A model generated the notes under the pieces. The model did not search any database and was not told the origin of the DNA. It saw only the letters and a list, made by a program, of their open reading frames with translations. The translations under genes were made by a program, and so were the position numbers. A stretch of 64,000 nt of DNA, taken from assembly GCF_048066115.1 (NCBI RefSeq), contig NZ_JBLTYX010000024.1:8688-72687 (forward strand), in the 5' to 3' direction. Positions 17,983 to 27,095 of the stretch are shown piece by piece. Position 1 is the first letter of the stretch; each line of letters starts with the position of its first letter. The DNA is from Niveispirillum sp048066115 (lineage in GTDB: Bacteria > Pseudomonadota > Alphaproteobacteria > Azospirillales > Azospirillaceae).

Positions 17983-19257
17983 TTATGGATGGACTGGTTC
18001 AGCGACCGCGTCGTCGTCTCTTTGTCTCGGCAGAGTAAACACCAGTGCGCAGGACATCAGGATTGACCCGATCATGAGCGCAAACGCGGTGCCAAAATCC
18101 CCGCCGGCGGCGCCGACAAGAAAGCCGACCAGTATCGGCGACAGGAAGGCAGCGATCTGCCCGGCCATATTGATGAGGCCGGTGAGGACCCCCATGAGCG
18201 ACCTCGGCATCGTCGTGATGGGAAGCGCCCAGAAGGTGGATGAGAAAACACTCAGAAAGAAGCCGGTGAGTGTCTGGCAGACCACCAGTACGATCACCGA
18301 TGAGGCGGTGAACGTCAGATAGAGGAACAATGCGGCTGCAAGTTGCGTGGCGATAATTGGAATCCGGCGATTGTCGCTGAAGAAACGATCGGACATCCAT
18401 CCACCGAAGAGGCAGCCAACCGTGGCCGCGAAGAATGGCAGCGAGGCGGACACTCCCATCTCCACCGCCGAGAATCCCCGAGCCTCCACCAGATAGGTCG
18501 GGAGCCAGCCCGTGAATCCCCAATTGCCGATGTTGAAAGTGAAGAGCACCAGGAAGTAGCGCAGGATGCCTGGTTCCCGGAGTGCCGCAGCAAGTCCCAC
18601 GCCGGTTCCGGCCGTCGACACTGCCGGACGCTCATCGCCCGTGATTTCAGCCAGTTCCTCCGGCGACACTTTCGGACTCCGGGATGGATCATCCTTCACC
18701 AGCAGCCAGAACAAAATGGCGACGATGACACCCGGCAGGAAAAGGGCATAGAACACCGTCCGCCATGTCCCGAAGGACATGACTGCTACTACCAGCAGGG
18801 GCGCCAGCGCTCCCCCGAGGGGCGTGGCCGCCAGTTTTACCGCGTTCGCCGTCGCTCGTTCCTTGGCCGGGAACCAGACCGCCACCGCCTTGAACGCCGA
18901 GGCTGGATACACGCCTTCGCCGAGCCCAAAAAGGAAGCGCGCAACCAGCATGAAGCTCAGGCTTGTCGCCGCCCCCGTAAGCGCCGCGAAGGTCGACCAC
19001 CACACCATCGCCAACGCCGTGACGCGACGAACGCCAAAACGGTCGGCAAGCATCCCGCCTGGTACTTGCGAGAGAGCATAACCGGCGAAGAACACGCTCA
19101 TCAGGACGCCGCTCTCCAGCGCGGTCAGCTCAAGGTCCTTGGCGATGAACGGGATTACCGCCGAAATCACCATGCGATCCATGAATGAGATGATTGCAGT
19201 AATGAACAGCACGGAAAGGACGGTGTGGCGTGTCCTCCAGCGATGTGATCGGATCAT
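17983..19257 (-). CDS. Second ACS-like MFS transporter
   Basis: A 424-residue, 12-helix MFS protein closely similar in layout to the one at 15517-16788: SFMDRMVISAVIPFIAKDLE after TM1 and GGMLADRFGVRRV at the TM2-TM3 loop. The two look like diverged paralogues, suggesting duplication and specialisation for related organic anions. It precedes the enolase-superfamily gene by 19 bp on the same strand and follows the flavoprotein gene cluster, whose last gene ends at 19298 after 40 bp, so transcription may continue from the oxidase operon into this pair. Confidence 0.85.
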   Translation of the reverse strand: MIRSHRWRTRHTVLSVLFITAIISFMDRMVISAVIPFIAKDLELTALESGVLMSVFFAGYALSQVPGGMLADRFGVRRVTALAMVWWSTFAALTGAATSLSFMLVARFLFGLGEGVYPASAFKAVAVWFPAKERATANAVKLAATPLGGALAPLLVVAVMSFGTWRTVFYALFLPGVIVAILFWLLVKDDPSRSPKVSPEELAEITGDERPAVSTAGTGVGLAAALREPGILRYFLVLFTFNIGNWGFTGWLPTYLVEARGFSAVEMGVSASLPFFAATVGCLFGGWMSDRFFSDNRRIPIIATQLAAALFLYLTFTASSVIVLVVCQTLTGFFLSVFSSTFWALPITTMPRSLMGVLTGLINMAGQIAAFLSPILVGFLVGAAGGDFGTAFALMIGSILMSCALVFTLPRQRDDDAVAEPVHP

Positions 19258-19297
19258 CCTCTAATCCTTCCAGTACAAGCGTGGGAGGTGCTTCGCA

Positions 19298-20686
19298 TCA
19301 TTGGTCGATCAACGGCTTGAGATCGGCCAGCTCGCCGAGCGAAACTGGCTTGAGCGGGGGCCGGATATGATAAAAGCCGACATCGGCTGGATCACGCTGC
19401 TGCGTTTCACTAATGATGCGCATTACCGAGTAGCCGCATTGCCGCCCCTGGCACGGCCCCATGCCGGAGCGGCTCGCCGCCTTGATCTGATTGGGTCCCG
19501 GCCGGCCGATCCTGGCGAGCGACCTGATCTCCCCGGCGCTGATCTCCTCGCAACGGCAGATGATCGTATCGTCCGCAGGCGTGAAGATCGCGGGGCGCGG
19601 TCTGAACATGGCGTCAAGAAACGGACGTGCCGCCAATTCCTTCGCGAGCCTTTTCCTTACAGGGCGCGCCGCTGCGATGACATCTCCTTCGGCGATACGG
19701 TCCAGATCAGCCGCGACGCGCAGCGCAGCGAGTTCACCCCGCAGCAATGCCGCCTTCGCGCCAGCGATTCCCGCGCCGTCGCCCGCCACGAAAAGGTTCG
19801 GCTGAGACGTCTTGCCCCATGAATCAACGACCGGCCTGAAGCAATCCTGCCCCGCATTCCACTCGACCGCGCAGCCGAGCGCCATGGGAGTGTGAATGTT
19901 CGGAACGACGCCTTCATGGACAAGCAGCGTTGCGGCATCGGCAGTGACCGTCTTTCCATATCGAGTTTGATATCGCAGGCGCTGTAACCTGCCGTCGCCG
20001 ATCGCCTCCAGATCAGCCACGCCGCGCACGATGTGAGTACCGCTGGCGACAAGCTTCGCCATCCAGGTGGCGCCCTTCAACAACTCATCCCAGGCGCGGA
20101 GCGCGCGCGGCAAATGACGTACCGCTGCCCGCCATTGCCCTGGAGGGGTTGTATCCAGATAGCCGGCGAGTTTGCCGCCGGCACGCAGGAACTGGACAGC
20201 ATAAAGAAGAGGCAACGGCCCGCAGCCCGCAATCCAAGTCGGCTCCTCGGGAATCTGCGCTGCCGTCTTGAGAAGGATCTGGGCGGCACCCACAGTCACG
20301 ACGCCAGGCAGGGTCCACCCGGGAAAGGGCGCGGGGCGTTCCTGTGCGCCAGTGGCGAGAATCACGCTCTTGGCCTCGATTGTCTCTGCCACGCGCTTGC
20401 GGCTGAGATAGGCGCGATAGCCCGGTTCGATCTGCCAAAGCTGGGCGCCTTCCAGATAGTCCGCACCGCTCACCCGAAACGCTTCGACGATTGTTCGTCC
20501 TTCGACATAGGAGGGGCCGAGTATGTCGTCGCTGCGCGTGCTGCGCTCGACCGCGCGCCAGATCTGGCCACCCGGTGCAGGTTGATCGTCGATGACGGTG
20601 ACGCTCAGCCCATAACGGCGCGCCGTGATCGCCGCCGCCATGCCGGCCGGGCCAGATCCAACGATGAGGAGATCGACGGCGCTCAC
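19298..20686 (-). CDS. Oxidase alpha subunit: FAD/NAD-disulfide oxidoreductase with C-terminal BFD-type [2Fe-2S] domain
   Basis: A 462-residue subunit of a heterotrimeric amine/amino-acid dehydrogenase (opine oxidase A, hydroxyproline dehydrogenase alpha, HcnB type). The N-terminal dinucleotide fold is LLIVGSGPAGMAAAI; a second Rossmann element starts at TWIAGCGPLPLLYA. The C-terminal bacterioferredoxin-like motif has cysteines in IICRCEEI and GMGPCQGRQCG, which ligate a [2Fe-2S] cluster. The start GTG at 20686 overlaps the TGA of the small [2Fe-2S] subunit by four bases and begins directly before the FAD motif; the longer frame to 20791 lies within the upstream gene. Electrons from the beta subunit flavin would pass through this chain to a quinone or cytochrome. 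Confidence 0.85.
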   Translation of the reverse strand: MSAVDLLIVGSGPAGMAAAITARRYGLSVTVIDDQPAPGGQIWRAVERSTRSDDILGPSYVEGRTIVEAFRVSGADYLEGAQLWQIEPGYRAYLSRKRVAETIEAKSVILATGAQERPAPFPGWTLPGVVTVGAAQILLKTAAQIPEEPTWIAGCGPLPLLYAVQFLRAGGKLAGYLDTTPPGQWRAAVRHLPRALRAWDELLKGATWMAKLVASGTHIVRGVADLEAIGDGRLQRLRYQTRYGKTVTADAATLLVHEGVVPNIHTPMALGCAVEWNAGQDCFRPVVDSWGKTSQPNLFVAGDGAGIAGAKAALLRGELAALRVAADLDRIAEGDVIAAARPVRKRLAKELAARPFLDAMFRPRPAIFTPADDTIICRCEEISAGEIRSLARIGRPGPNQIKAASRSGMGPCQGRQCGYSVMRIISETQQRDPADVGFYHIRPPLKPVSLGELADLKPLIDQ

Positions 20687-20979
20687 GAAATGCACTTCCG
20701 CGCGCCGCGCTGACGGGAGATGCGCATGCCATCGCGCACCGGCTCCAGGCAGGTCTGCACCGACGATATCCCGTCCACTTCTGCCAAGCATTCGAAACAG
20801 ACCCCCATCATGCAGTAGGGCGCTCGCTTGCCTTTCCCGACCGGTGACAGGCGCGACCAGGGTTCAGCCTGGCGCATCAGCACAGCAGCCACGCTTTCGC
20901 CCGGTTCGGCCACAACGGGTTCGCCGTCGATCTGGATTGTGAATTGCCCGGAGCCAGGCTCATGCAGCTTGCGAAACAT
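20683..20979 (-). CDS. Oxidase gamma subunit, [2Fe-2S] ferredoxin-like
   Basis: A 98-residue ferredoxin-like protein with C56, C61 and C64 (PYCMMGVCFECLAEVDG) and C77 (SVQTCLEP), the cluster-ligand pattern of the small subunit of opine oxidases and hydroxyproline dehydrogenases (fer2_4 type). It links the FAD centres of the two larger subunits. The start at 20979 overlaps the end of the beta-subunit gene by 20 bp, and the stop overlaps the alpha-subunit start by four, so the three genes are tightly translationally coupled in the order beta-gamma-alpha. Confidence 0.82.
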   Translation of the reverse strand: MFRKLHEPGSGQFTIQIDGEPVVAEPGESVAAVLMRQAEPWSRLSPVGKGKRAPYCMMGVCFECLAEVDGISSVQTCLEPVRDGMRISRQRGARKCIS

Positions 20980-22087
20980 GGAAACGCCTATGGTGAAAGA
21001 CATCGAGTGCGGCGGGCAGACGGCCCTCCGCCATGGATCGGGCAAACATTCCGGCATGCGCGGCGGCAAGCGTGATACCCGAATGACAGAGCGCCACGAA
21101 CACCCCCGGATGGCTGTCCGACTCCGCATAGATTGGGTGGCCATCCGGCGTCATGACCCGCAGCCCTGCCCATTGGCGGACCAGCTTCACCTCGCGCAGG
21201 CCCGGAATACGCCGGAGCGCATTGGCACTGAGCACCGCTGCGGCCGCCGTGGTCGTCGCCGTATCAAGTCCTACCTCCTCATGGGTGAGCCCAATCAGCA
21301 CCGAACCCTCGCGGGTCTGGCGCATGCCGCTCATCGGAAAGGGCAGGAAAGGTTCAATCCGCTCAGTGACCAGAATCTGTCCTCGCTGCGCCCGGATCGG
21401 AATATCAAGCCCGACCTGTGCGGCGAGCGCCTTTGTGCCAAGGCCGGCGGCGATCACCACGCGACCCGCCAGGATACGACCACCCGCATATTCGACCAGT
21501 GTGCCCCCGGTTCCGTTCGACCTGATCGATGTAACCGTGGCACCCCCGCGCAGCACGCCACCGCGCTTCACGATCCCGGCATGAAGCGCAGCCAGAAGCC
21601 GCAGCGGGTTCACATGGCCGTCATCATGGCCGAAGGACGCCCCGATGACGTCCTTGCCGAGCTTCACCTTCGGTAGCTTCGCCTCCAGTGCTGCACGGTC
21701 GAGCATCTCCCAGGGCGGCATTTCCTCACCGAGCTGATCCCGCAGACGGGCCTGCATCCTGCTGCTGCGCTCGAATTCGGCCTCGCTCATGCTGATCATC
21801 AGCCCGCCGGTGCGATCATAGTGGAGATCGATCCCGGTCTCGTCCTGCAATGCGGAGCAGAATTCCGGCCAGCAGGTAATCGCTTCGCGTGTCAGGATGC
21901 GATAGCCGGGCACATCGACGCCCTTACCCTGCTCCCAGACAAGTCCGAAATTGGCAACCGCCGCCCGGAAATCACGATCGCCGCCGTCGAGGACGGCAAC
22001 GCGCCGACCAAGGCCCGCCAGGCCATAACCAATTGACGCTCCCACCGTGCCAGCACCGATGACAACGACATCCGCTTCTGTGTCCAT
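20960..22087 (-). CDS. Oxidase beta subunit, DadA-like FAD-dependent amino-acid/amine oxidoreductase
   Basis: A 375-residue DAO-superfamily flavoprotein. The N-terminal VVVIGAGTVGASIGYGL is the FAD-binding GxGxxG region; ALCHSGITLAAAHAGMFARS near the C-terminus is typical of glycine/sarcosine oxidase and DadA-type proteins. It oxidises the amine or D-amino acid to an imino acid; the FAD passes electrons to the gamma and alpha subunits. Three candidate ATGs occur (22126, 22096, 22087); 22087 is chosen because AGGG lies nine bases upstream and the FAD motif begins soon after. First gene of the leftward oxidase operon, divergent from the LysR at 22181. The RidA gene nearby fits an imine-producing enzyme. 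Confidence 0.85.
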   Translation of the reverse strand: MDTEADVVVIGAGTVGASIGYGLAGLGRRVAVLDGGDRDFRAAVANFGLVWEQGKGVDVPGYRILTREAITCWPEFCSALQDETGIDLHYDRTGGLMISMSEAEFERSSRMQARLRDQLGEEMPPWEMLDRAALEAKLPKVKLGKDVIGASFGHDDGHVNPLRLLAALHAGIVKRGGVLRGGATVTSIRSNGTGGTLVEYAGGRILAGRVVIAAGLGTKALAAQVGLDIPIRAQRGQILVTERIEPFLPFPMSGMRQTREGSVLIGLTHEEVGLDTATTTAAAAVLSANALRRIPGLREVKLVRQWAGLRVMTPDGHPIYAESDSHPGVFVALCHSGITLAAAHAGMFARSMAEGRLPAALDVFHHRRFHVSQAA

Positions 22088-22180
22088 CCTGTCCATCCCT
22101 TGCATTTGACGAAAGTAAGCCGCCATGATCTATTTCGTCCAAGTGGAAAATCTGCACACACTATTTGTGGAGCTTATACT

Positions 22181-23098
22181 ATGGCGCGGGAGGTCAACCT
22201 CAGGCAGATCGAGGCTTTCAAGGCGGTGATCGAAACCGGCACCGTCAGCGGCGGCGCGGAACTGCTGAACATGTCTCAGCCCGCAATGAGCCAACTCATC
22301 GCCCATCTGGAATTGGATTCAGGCCTGAAGCTGTTTGATCGCATCAAGGGACGACTGGTTCCGACCGAGCGAGGCATGAGGCTTTACGAGGAGATTGGGC
22401 GAATCTTCGCGGGTGTCCGGCAAGTGCAGAATGCGCTCGACGCGATCCGGCGCGAGGAGCAGAGCGTGCTCACCATTGGTGTGATGCCGGCTCTGGCAAG
22501 TTCATTAATTCCACAGACGCTGCCTGCCTTCATGAAGGGCAGTGGCAACGTCTTTTGCTCGGTTCAGCAGTTGAGTTCACAATGGATATTGGATCGGTTG
22601 GTTGCTAGAAAGCTCGACATCGGTCTCGTAGGTGCCGGCTTCGACAACCCGTACGTCATCACCGAACCGCTGATGGAGCACCCGCTTGTCTGCATCATGC
22701 CGAAAGACCATCCCCTGACGGCAAAATCCGTCATTGGACCGGATGATCTACAGGACGTGCCTTTCGTGACACTTCATCCCGACACCAATATCGGGCGGCG
22801 AGTGCAGGACATGTTCAAACATTACAAAATGCAGCCGCAAACCGTGGCAATCGTCAATATCGCGCCGACTTTGACGGAGTGTGTCGCTGCTGGACTTGGG
22901 GTGTCGCTGGTTCACCCATTGTCCGTCACAGGAAGCAGTGGGCGTATCGCTGTGCGCCGGTTCGAACCGGAAATCCTCTATTATTTCCAGCTTTGCCGCA
23001 TCCCCGACGCACGCAATGCCAAGATCATTAATGCCTTTGCGGAGCAACTTCAGTTGGCCGCAGCTGAAGTGTCTCGATCACTATGGATAGGTGGCTGA
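22181..23098 (+). CDS. LysR-family regulator of the oxidase operon
   Basis: A 305-residue LysR protein of the OccR/NocR-like kind (NLRQIEAFKAVIETGTVSGG, AELLNMSQPAMSQLIAHLEL in the HTH; effector domain after about residue 90). Relatives control opine and amino-acid catabolism, which matches the divergent oxidase genes. ATG at 22181 is used; a longer frame to 22100 covers the shared promoter. The 93-bp divergent region contains CACACTATTTGTG (imperfect dyad CACA/TGTG), a possible binding site. It is followed after 154 bp by ridA on the same strand. Confidence 0.85.
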   Translation: MAREVNLRQIEAFKAVIETGTVSGGAELLNMSQPAMSQLIAHLELDSGLKLFDRIKGRLVPTERGMRLYEEIGRIFAGVRQVQNALDAIRREEQSVLTIGVMPALASSLIPQTLPAFMKGSGNVFCSVQQLSSQWILDRLVARKLDIGLVGAGFDNPYVITEPLMEHPLVCIMPKDHPLTAKSVIGPDDLQDVPFVTLHPDTNIGRRVQDMFKHYKMQPQTVAIVNIAPTLTECVAAGLGVSLVHPLSVTGSSGRIAVRRFEPEILYYFQLCRIPDARNAKIINAFAEQLQLAAAEVSRSLWIGG

Positions 23099-23252
23099 TC
23101 CGATCGCTTCTTTGCGCCGCTGCGGTGGCGACCACCCATAAGTCTTTCCGATGCGATGCAACTGCATCCCTATTGGACGAGCCTTTACGGCACGATTAAT
23201 TCTCGCGCCTCCGAGCGGTACATCGCTCCCGTATCCCCGAGAGGCATCATTC

Positions 23253-23618
23253 ATGAACGACATTATCCGCTTCGTCACCAATGCACGTCGTGGGCGCGCC
23301 GTGGTCCATAACGGCACAATCTTCATCGGCGGTCAGGTCGCTGATGATCGCACCCAGGACATCTGCGGCCAAACGGCCCAAGCATTGAGCAAGCTCGACA
23401 CAGTCCTCGCACTGTGCGGCAGTGACAAGAATCGTCTGCTCTCCGTGCAGATATGGCTCAAGGACATCGGGCGCGACTTTGCCGGCATGAACAAGATCTG
23501 GGACGGATGGATCGATCCAGAGCACGCGCCGTCAAGAGCGACCTGTCAATGTGAGATGGGCGCGCCGGATGTGCTGATTGAGATTATCGTGACAGCCGCA
23601 GCCGCAGATGCGAATTAA
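23253..23618 (+). CDS. RidA/YjgF family imine/enamine deaminase
   Basis: A 121-residue RidA-family protein. NGTIFIGGQVADD, TAQALSKLDTVLALCGSDKN, LLSVQIWLKDI and the end IEIIVTAAA follow the family. The key arginine that binds the substrate carboxylate fits R534-equivalent position in PSRATCQCEMGAPDVLIEI (R in SRA), with the expected downstream E. RidA hydrolyses reactive 2-imino acids to keto acids and ammonia. Next to an amino-acid/amine oxidase operon this is a direct functional fit: the oxidase makes the imine, RidA clears it. GAGAGG eight bases upstream supports the start. Confidence 0.85.
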   Translation: MNDIIRFVTNARRGRAVVHNGTIFIGGQVADDRTQDICGQTAQALSKLDTVLALCGSDKNRLLSVQIWLKDIGRDFAGMNKIWDGWIDPEHAPSRATCQCEMGAPDVLIEIIVTAAAADAN

Positions 23619-24058
23619 CTTGGTTCTGCGAGAAAATATCAGAAGCCATAATTCAGAAGATACGAGAATAAGAATGCAGAGGACGGCTTTCTGTATTCTG
23701 AAATATCGTACCAAAGTACGCAAAATCTGTTTCACGCGGCTGAATATGCGCCTGTCTTATTGAGGTGTTTGAGGATTTGTTCGTCATGATGGATCGGCTC
23801 CTGCTGGCTCCACTTGGACAGGATTGCCGGCAGAATATCGTGGGTGAGCAGGTTTCGTCGGGCCGTGTCGCCGTTGTTATCGGGTGAAGGGAAATGAAAA
23901 AGCCCTTCAGCCCGGGATTCCTCCACCTGGCACGGCAAGGCGGATTATCTGGCCCAGGTATAAGCTACACCAATACGATCCCCTGTTTTTCGACTTTGAC
24001 ATAGATAGGCCTGGATTCACACGATGAGGCATTGCACACATAAAAACGGGAGGCTCAT
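23619..24058. other. Intergenic region, 440 bp, no convincing gene
   Basis: A+T-rich first half. A 68-codon leftward frame (23732-23938) contains ARRNLLTHDILPAILSKWSQ but I recognise no family and see no good ribosome site; it could be a relic of a lost gene. The right end must contain the promoter of the TonB receptor starting at 24059. Confidence 0.5.
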
Positions 24059-26905
24059 GTGGCCAAAAAGGGAAACCACTGGTTCAATTCCCGTGCCGGA
24101 CTGCTTGGCAGTGCCGGTACGGCCGGCATCGTCGCTTTCTGGTCCTGTAGCGGTGCCTTTGCACAGGGGGCCGCTTCTCCGCCTGCCGATGCGGATCACG
24201 ACGAGGTTGTGCTTGAGGAGATCATGGTCACGGCCACTCGTATCCAGCGCAACGGGTACGACGCGCCAACGCCGACATCGGTGATCGGTATCGAAGAGAT
24301 TGCAGCCAAGGCACCGGCCAACATCGCCGATTTCGTGAATGAACTCCCGGCGTTGTCCGGCAGCACCTCGCCCAAGGCCAATGTCGGTTCGCTCAGCGCA
24401 GGTCTGATCGGCATCAACGCGCTCAATCTGCGCAACATCGGTGCAAACCGCACGCTGATCCTGCTTGATGGCCAGCGTGTTGCAGCATCGACCCTCACCG
24501 GACTGGTCGACATCAACACCCTGCCCCAGGCACTGGTCAAGCGCGTCGACATCGTGACCGGAGGCGCGTCAGCAGGATGGGGTTCGGACGCGGTCTCGGG
24601 CGTTGTCAATTTCGTGCTCGACAAGGATTTCACCGGTATCAAGGGAACGGTGCAGGGCGGCGTCACCACCTATGGCGATGATCGCAACTTCAACGCTTCG
24701 CTGTCCGCCGGCACCCGCTTTGCCGAAGATCGCGGCCACGTCATGATCAGCGGCGAAGTCGCGCACAATGACGGCATCAAAGGCATTGGCGACAGAAAGT
24801 GGTTCAACAGCGCCAAGCTGTTCATCAATCCGGCCTACACCGCGACCAATGGTCAGCCCCAGTTGCTCAATCTGCCCGGTGCCGGCTTCGCCACTGCGAC
24901 ACCTGGCGGCATCATCACCTCGGGTCCGCTGCGCGGCACCTATTTCGGACCGGGCGGCACACCAGCCCAATTCAACTATGGTTCGATCGTCAGTGGCAAT
25001 TTCATGGTCGGCGGCGATTACCAGTATGCCGACTTCGCCAAATCAGGCGATCTCGACCCCAGGCTCAATCGACAGAGCGTCTTCGGTCGCATCAGCTATG
25101 ATCTGACCGATCATGTCACCATTTATGGGCAAACCTCCTACAACCGCGCTACATCACGCGTTGCCTCGCTTACCCAGTTCAACTTCGGCAACATTACCAT
25201 CCAGCCCGACAACGCCTTCATACCGGCGAGTATCGCCTCTCGCGTGACTGCGCCCTTCTCGCTGGGCACCTTCAATCAGGATCTCGGCCCGGCCATCGCG
25301 ACCACCCGGCGCTCGTCGCAGCGCTATGTGCTCGGCATCCAGGGCGATGTGGCAGCGCTCGGCAGTGACTGGAAATGGGATGTCTACGGGCAGAAGAGCA
25401 TCAACAATGTCTACACCGACGGTCTATTGACGATCACATCGCGCTACAATCAGGCGATCGATGCGGTCCGCAATCCGAGTACAGGGGCGATCGTCTGCCG
25501 CTCGACCCTGACCAACCCAACAAATGGCTGCGTCCCCTACAACATCTTCGGTACCGGCGTGGCCAGCGATGCGGCGCGCAACTATGTGCTCGGCACAAGC
25601 TGGGGCCGCAGCAAGCTGACGCAGGAAGTGTTTGCCGGCACCCTGCGGGGCGAGCCTTTCTCCAATTGGGCCGGCCCGGTATCGCTGGCAACCGGCATCG
25701 AGCATCGGTCCGAGGCCGTGTCGGGTTCGAATGATCCCCTGTCGACAACGCGCTCCTACTTCGCGGGCAACTTTCTCGCCAGTTCCGGTTCCTATCATGT
25801 CACCGAAGGCTTTCTGGAAACCGTTGTACCGCTGGCGAACGAACTGCCGTTCCTGGAGAGCCTGGACTTCAACGGCGCGATCCGCGCAACCGACTACAGC
25901 ACCTCTGGCTATGTTACGACCTGGAAGGCGGGCCTGACCTGGTCACCTGTCAGCGACATCTCCTTCCGCGCCACCCGATCCCGCGACATCCGTGCGCCTA
26001 ACCTGGCGGAATTGTTCCAGTCCGGTCAAAGCTCAACGACATCTTTCGTCGATCCGTTCCGCGCCAACGCATCGACCACCGCGTTCCAAGTCACCTCGGG
26101 TTCAACGGCGCTGAAACCGGAAAAGGCGGACAGCTTGGGATTGGGTGTCGTCCTGAAGCCAAGTTTCCTGCCGGATTTCGCCGCCTCGGTCGACTATTAC
26201 GATATCAAAATCCAAGACGCGATCCAAACGGTCACGGCCGCGGCGCTGGTCAATCAATGCTTCCTGGGAAACACTCAGTTCTGCTCGCAGATCACACGGA
26301 ACACGGCAGGTGTGATCACCAGCGTGAATGTGCTGCCCGTAAACGTCGCCAGGCAGAAGGCGCGCGGTCTCGACTTCGAGGCGAGCTACCATCGCCCGGC
26401 ATTCGGCGGGGATCTGAAATTGCGTGTCCTCGCCACCCGCTTTCTCGAGAATACCACCGATGACGGCATCACGCCGCCCATCGATACCGCGGGTACCAAC
26501 GGTACCAACGGGACGGCCCGCAACACGCTGCCGAATTGGCGCTATCTGGCATCAGTCGGCTACGATTATGATCCGGTGTCCGTCTCGGTCACCGCTCGAG
26601 GCTTCAGTGCGGGCGTCTACAATACGACCTACATTGAGTGTACCTCGGCTTGCCCGGCTTCGACGGCCGCAAATATGACGATTAACAACAACCGATTGCC
26701 CAGTGCGCTGTATTTCGACGCCAACGTCACAGTGAGTATACAGCGCGACATTGACCTGTTCTTGGCAGTCGACAACGTCGCCAACAAGGATCCGGCGCAA
26801 ATGGCGTATGGTCCCAGCGTTGGTTCGGCGCCACTCAGCGTCAACCCGTTGCTCTACGATGTACTCGGTCGCTCCTTCCGAGCGGGACTGCGCTTCAGGT
26901 TGTAA
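24059..26905 (+). CDS. TonB-dependent receptor, large (948 residues)
   Basis: A large outer-membrane TonB-dependent receptor. A signal-like N-terminus (GLLGSAGTAGIVAFWSCSGA, FAQ) precedes VLEEIMVTATRIQRNGYDAP. The plug includes INALNLRNIGANRTLILLDG, VDIVTGGASAGWGSDAVSGV and VNFVLDKDF, and the barrel ends LGRSFRAGLRFRL. This plug type (LNLRNxGxxRTLVLxDGxR) is the oligosaccharide/peptide-receptor-like subgroup seen in sphingomonads. GTG at 24059 is the start, with GGGAGG five bases upstream. It stands alone: a hairpin follows its stop, and a LysR gene starts 190 bp downstream. Ligand unknown; proximity to the oxidase/RidA set suggests an amino-acid-derived compound. Confidence 0.88.
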   Translation: MAKKGNHWFNSRAGLLGSAGTAGIVAFWSCSGAFAQGAASPPADADHDEVVLEEIMVTATRIQRNGYDAPTPTSVIGIEEIAAKAPANIADFVNELPALSGSTSPKANVGSLSAGLIGINALNLRNIGANRTLILLDGQRVAASTLTGLVDINTLPQALVKRVDIVTGGASAGWGSDAVSGVVNFVLDKDFTGIKGTVQGGVTTYGDDRNFNASLSAGTRFAEDRGHVMISGEVAHNDGIKGIGDRKWFNSAKLFINPAYTATNGQPQLLNLPGAGFATATPGGIITSGPLRGTYFGPGGTPAQFNYGSIVSGNFMVGGDYQYADFAKSGDLDPRLNRQSVFGRISYDLTDHVTIYGQTSYNRATSRVASLTQFNFGNITIQPDNAFIPASIASRVTAPFSLGTFNQDLGPAIATTRRSSQRYVLGIQGDVAALGSDWKWDVYGQKSINNVYTDGLLTITSRYNQAIDAVRNPSTGAIVCRSTLTNPTNGCVPYNIFGTGVASDAARNYVLGTSWGRSKLTQEVFAGTLRGEPFSNWAGPVSLATGIEHRSEAVSGSNDPLSTTRSYFAGNFLASSGSYHVTEGFLETVVPLANELPFLESLDFNGAIRATDYSTSGYVTTWKAGLTWSPVSDISFRATRSRDIRAPNLAELFQSGQSSTTSFVDPFRANASTTAFQVTSGSTALKPEKADSLGLGVVLKPSFLPDFAASVDYYDIKIQDAIQTVTAAALVNQCFLGNTQFCSQITRNTAGVITSVNVLPVNVARQKARGLDFEASYHRPAFGGDLKLRVLATRFLENTTDDGITPPIDTAGTNGTNGTARNTLPNWRYLASVGYDYDPVSVSVTARGFSAGVYNTTYIECTSACPASTAANMTINNNRLPSALYFDANVTVSIQRDIDLFLAVDNVANKDPAQMAYGPSVGSAPLSVNPLLYDVLGRSFRAGLRFRL

Positions 26906-26918
26906 CTCGCTGCCGTAC

Positions 26919-26946
26919 ACCGCAGCCGCTCAGCAGCGGCTGCGGT
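26919..26946 (+). terminator. Hairpin after the TonB receptor
   Basis: ACCGCAGCCGCT pairs perfectly with AGCGGCTGCGGT over the loop CAGC, 13 bp after the receptor stop codon. It is followed by GCGCAATAAT rather than a T-run, so it may be a weak or Rho-assisted terminator. Confidence 0.55.
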
Positions 26947-27095
26947 GCGCAATAATATGTTCCGATATGCGGCCATTTCGCTAATCGCACCTGCAGACAG
27001 CATTCAGCCATGAGAAATTTTACCAGAAGTATCTTTACGGCTCGCAGGCATCGTAGCGAGAGGCGATATGATGGCACCATGTGGAATAGTGAGCC

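Noticed and set aside
20686..20791. Longer N-terminus for the oxidase alpha subunit
   Set aside because: It would overlap the small [2Fe-2S] subunit coding region in another frame; the GTG at 20686 directly precedes the FAD motif.
23732..23938. 68-codon leftward frame after ridA
   Set aside because: No ribosome site and no family recognised; kept only as a note in the intergenic entry.
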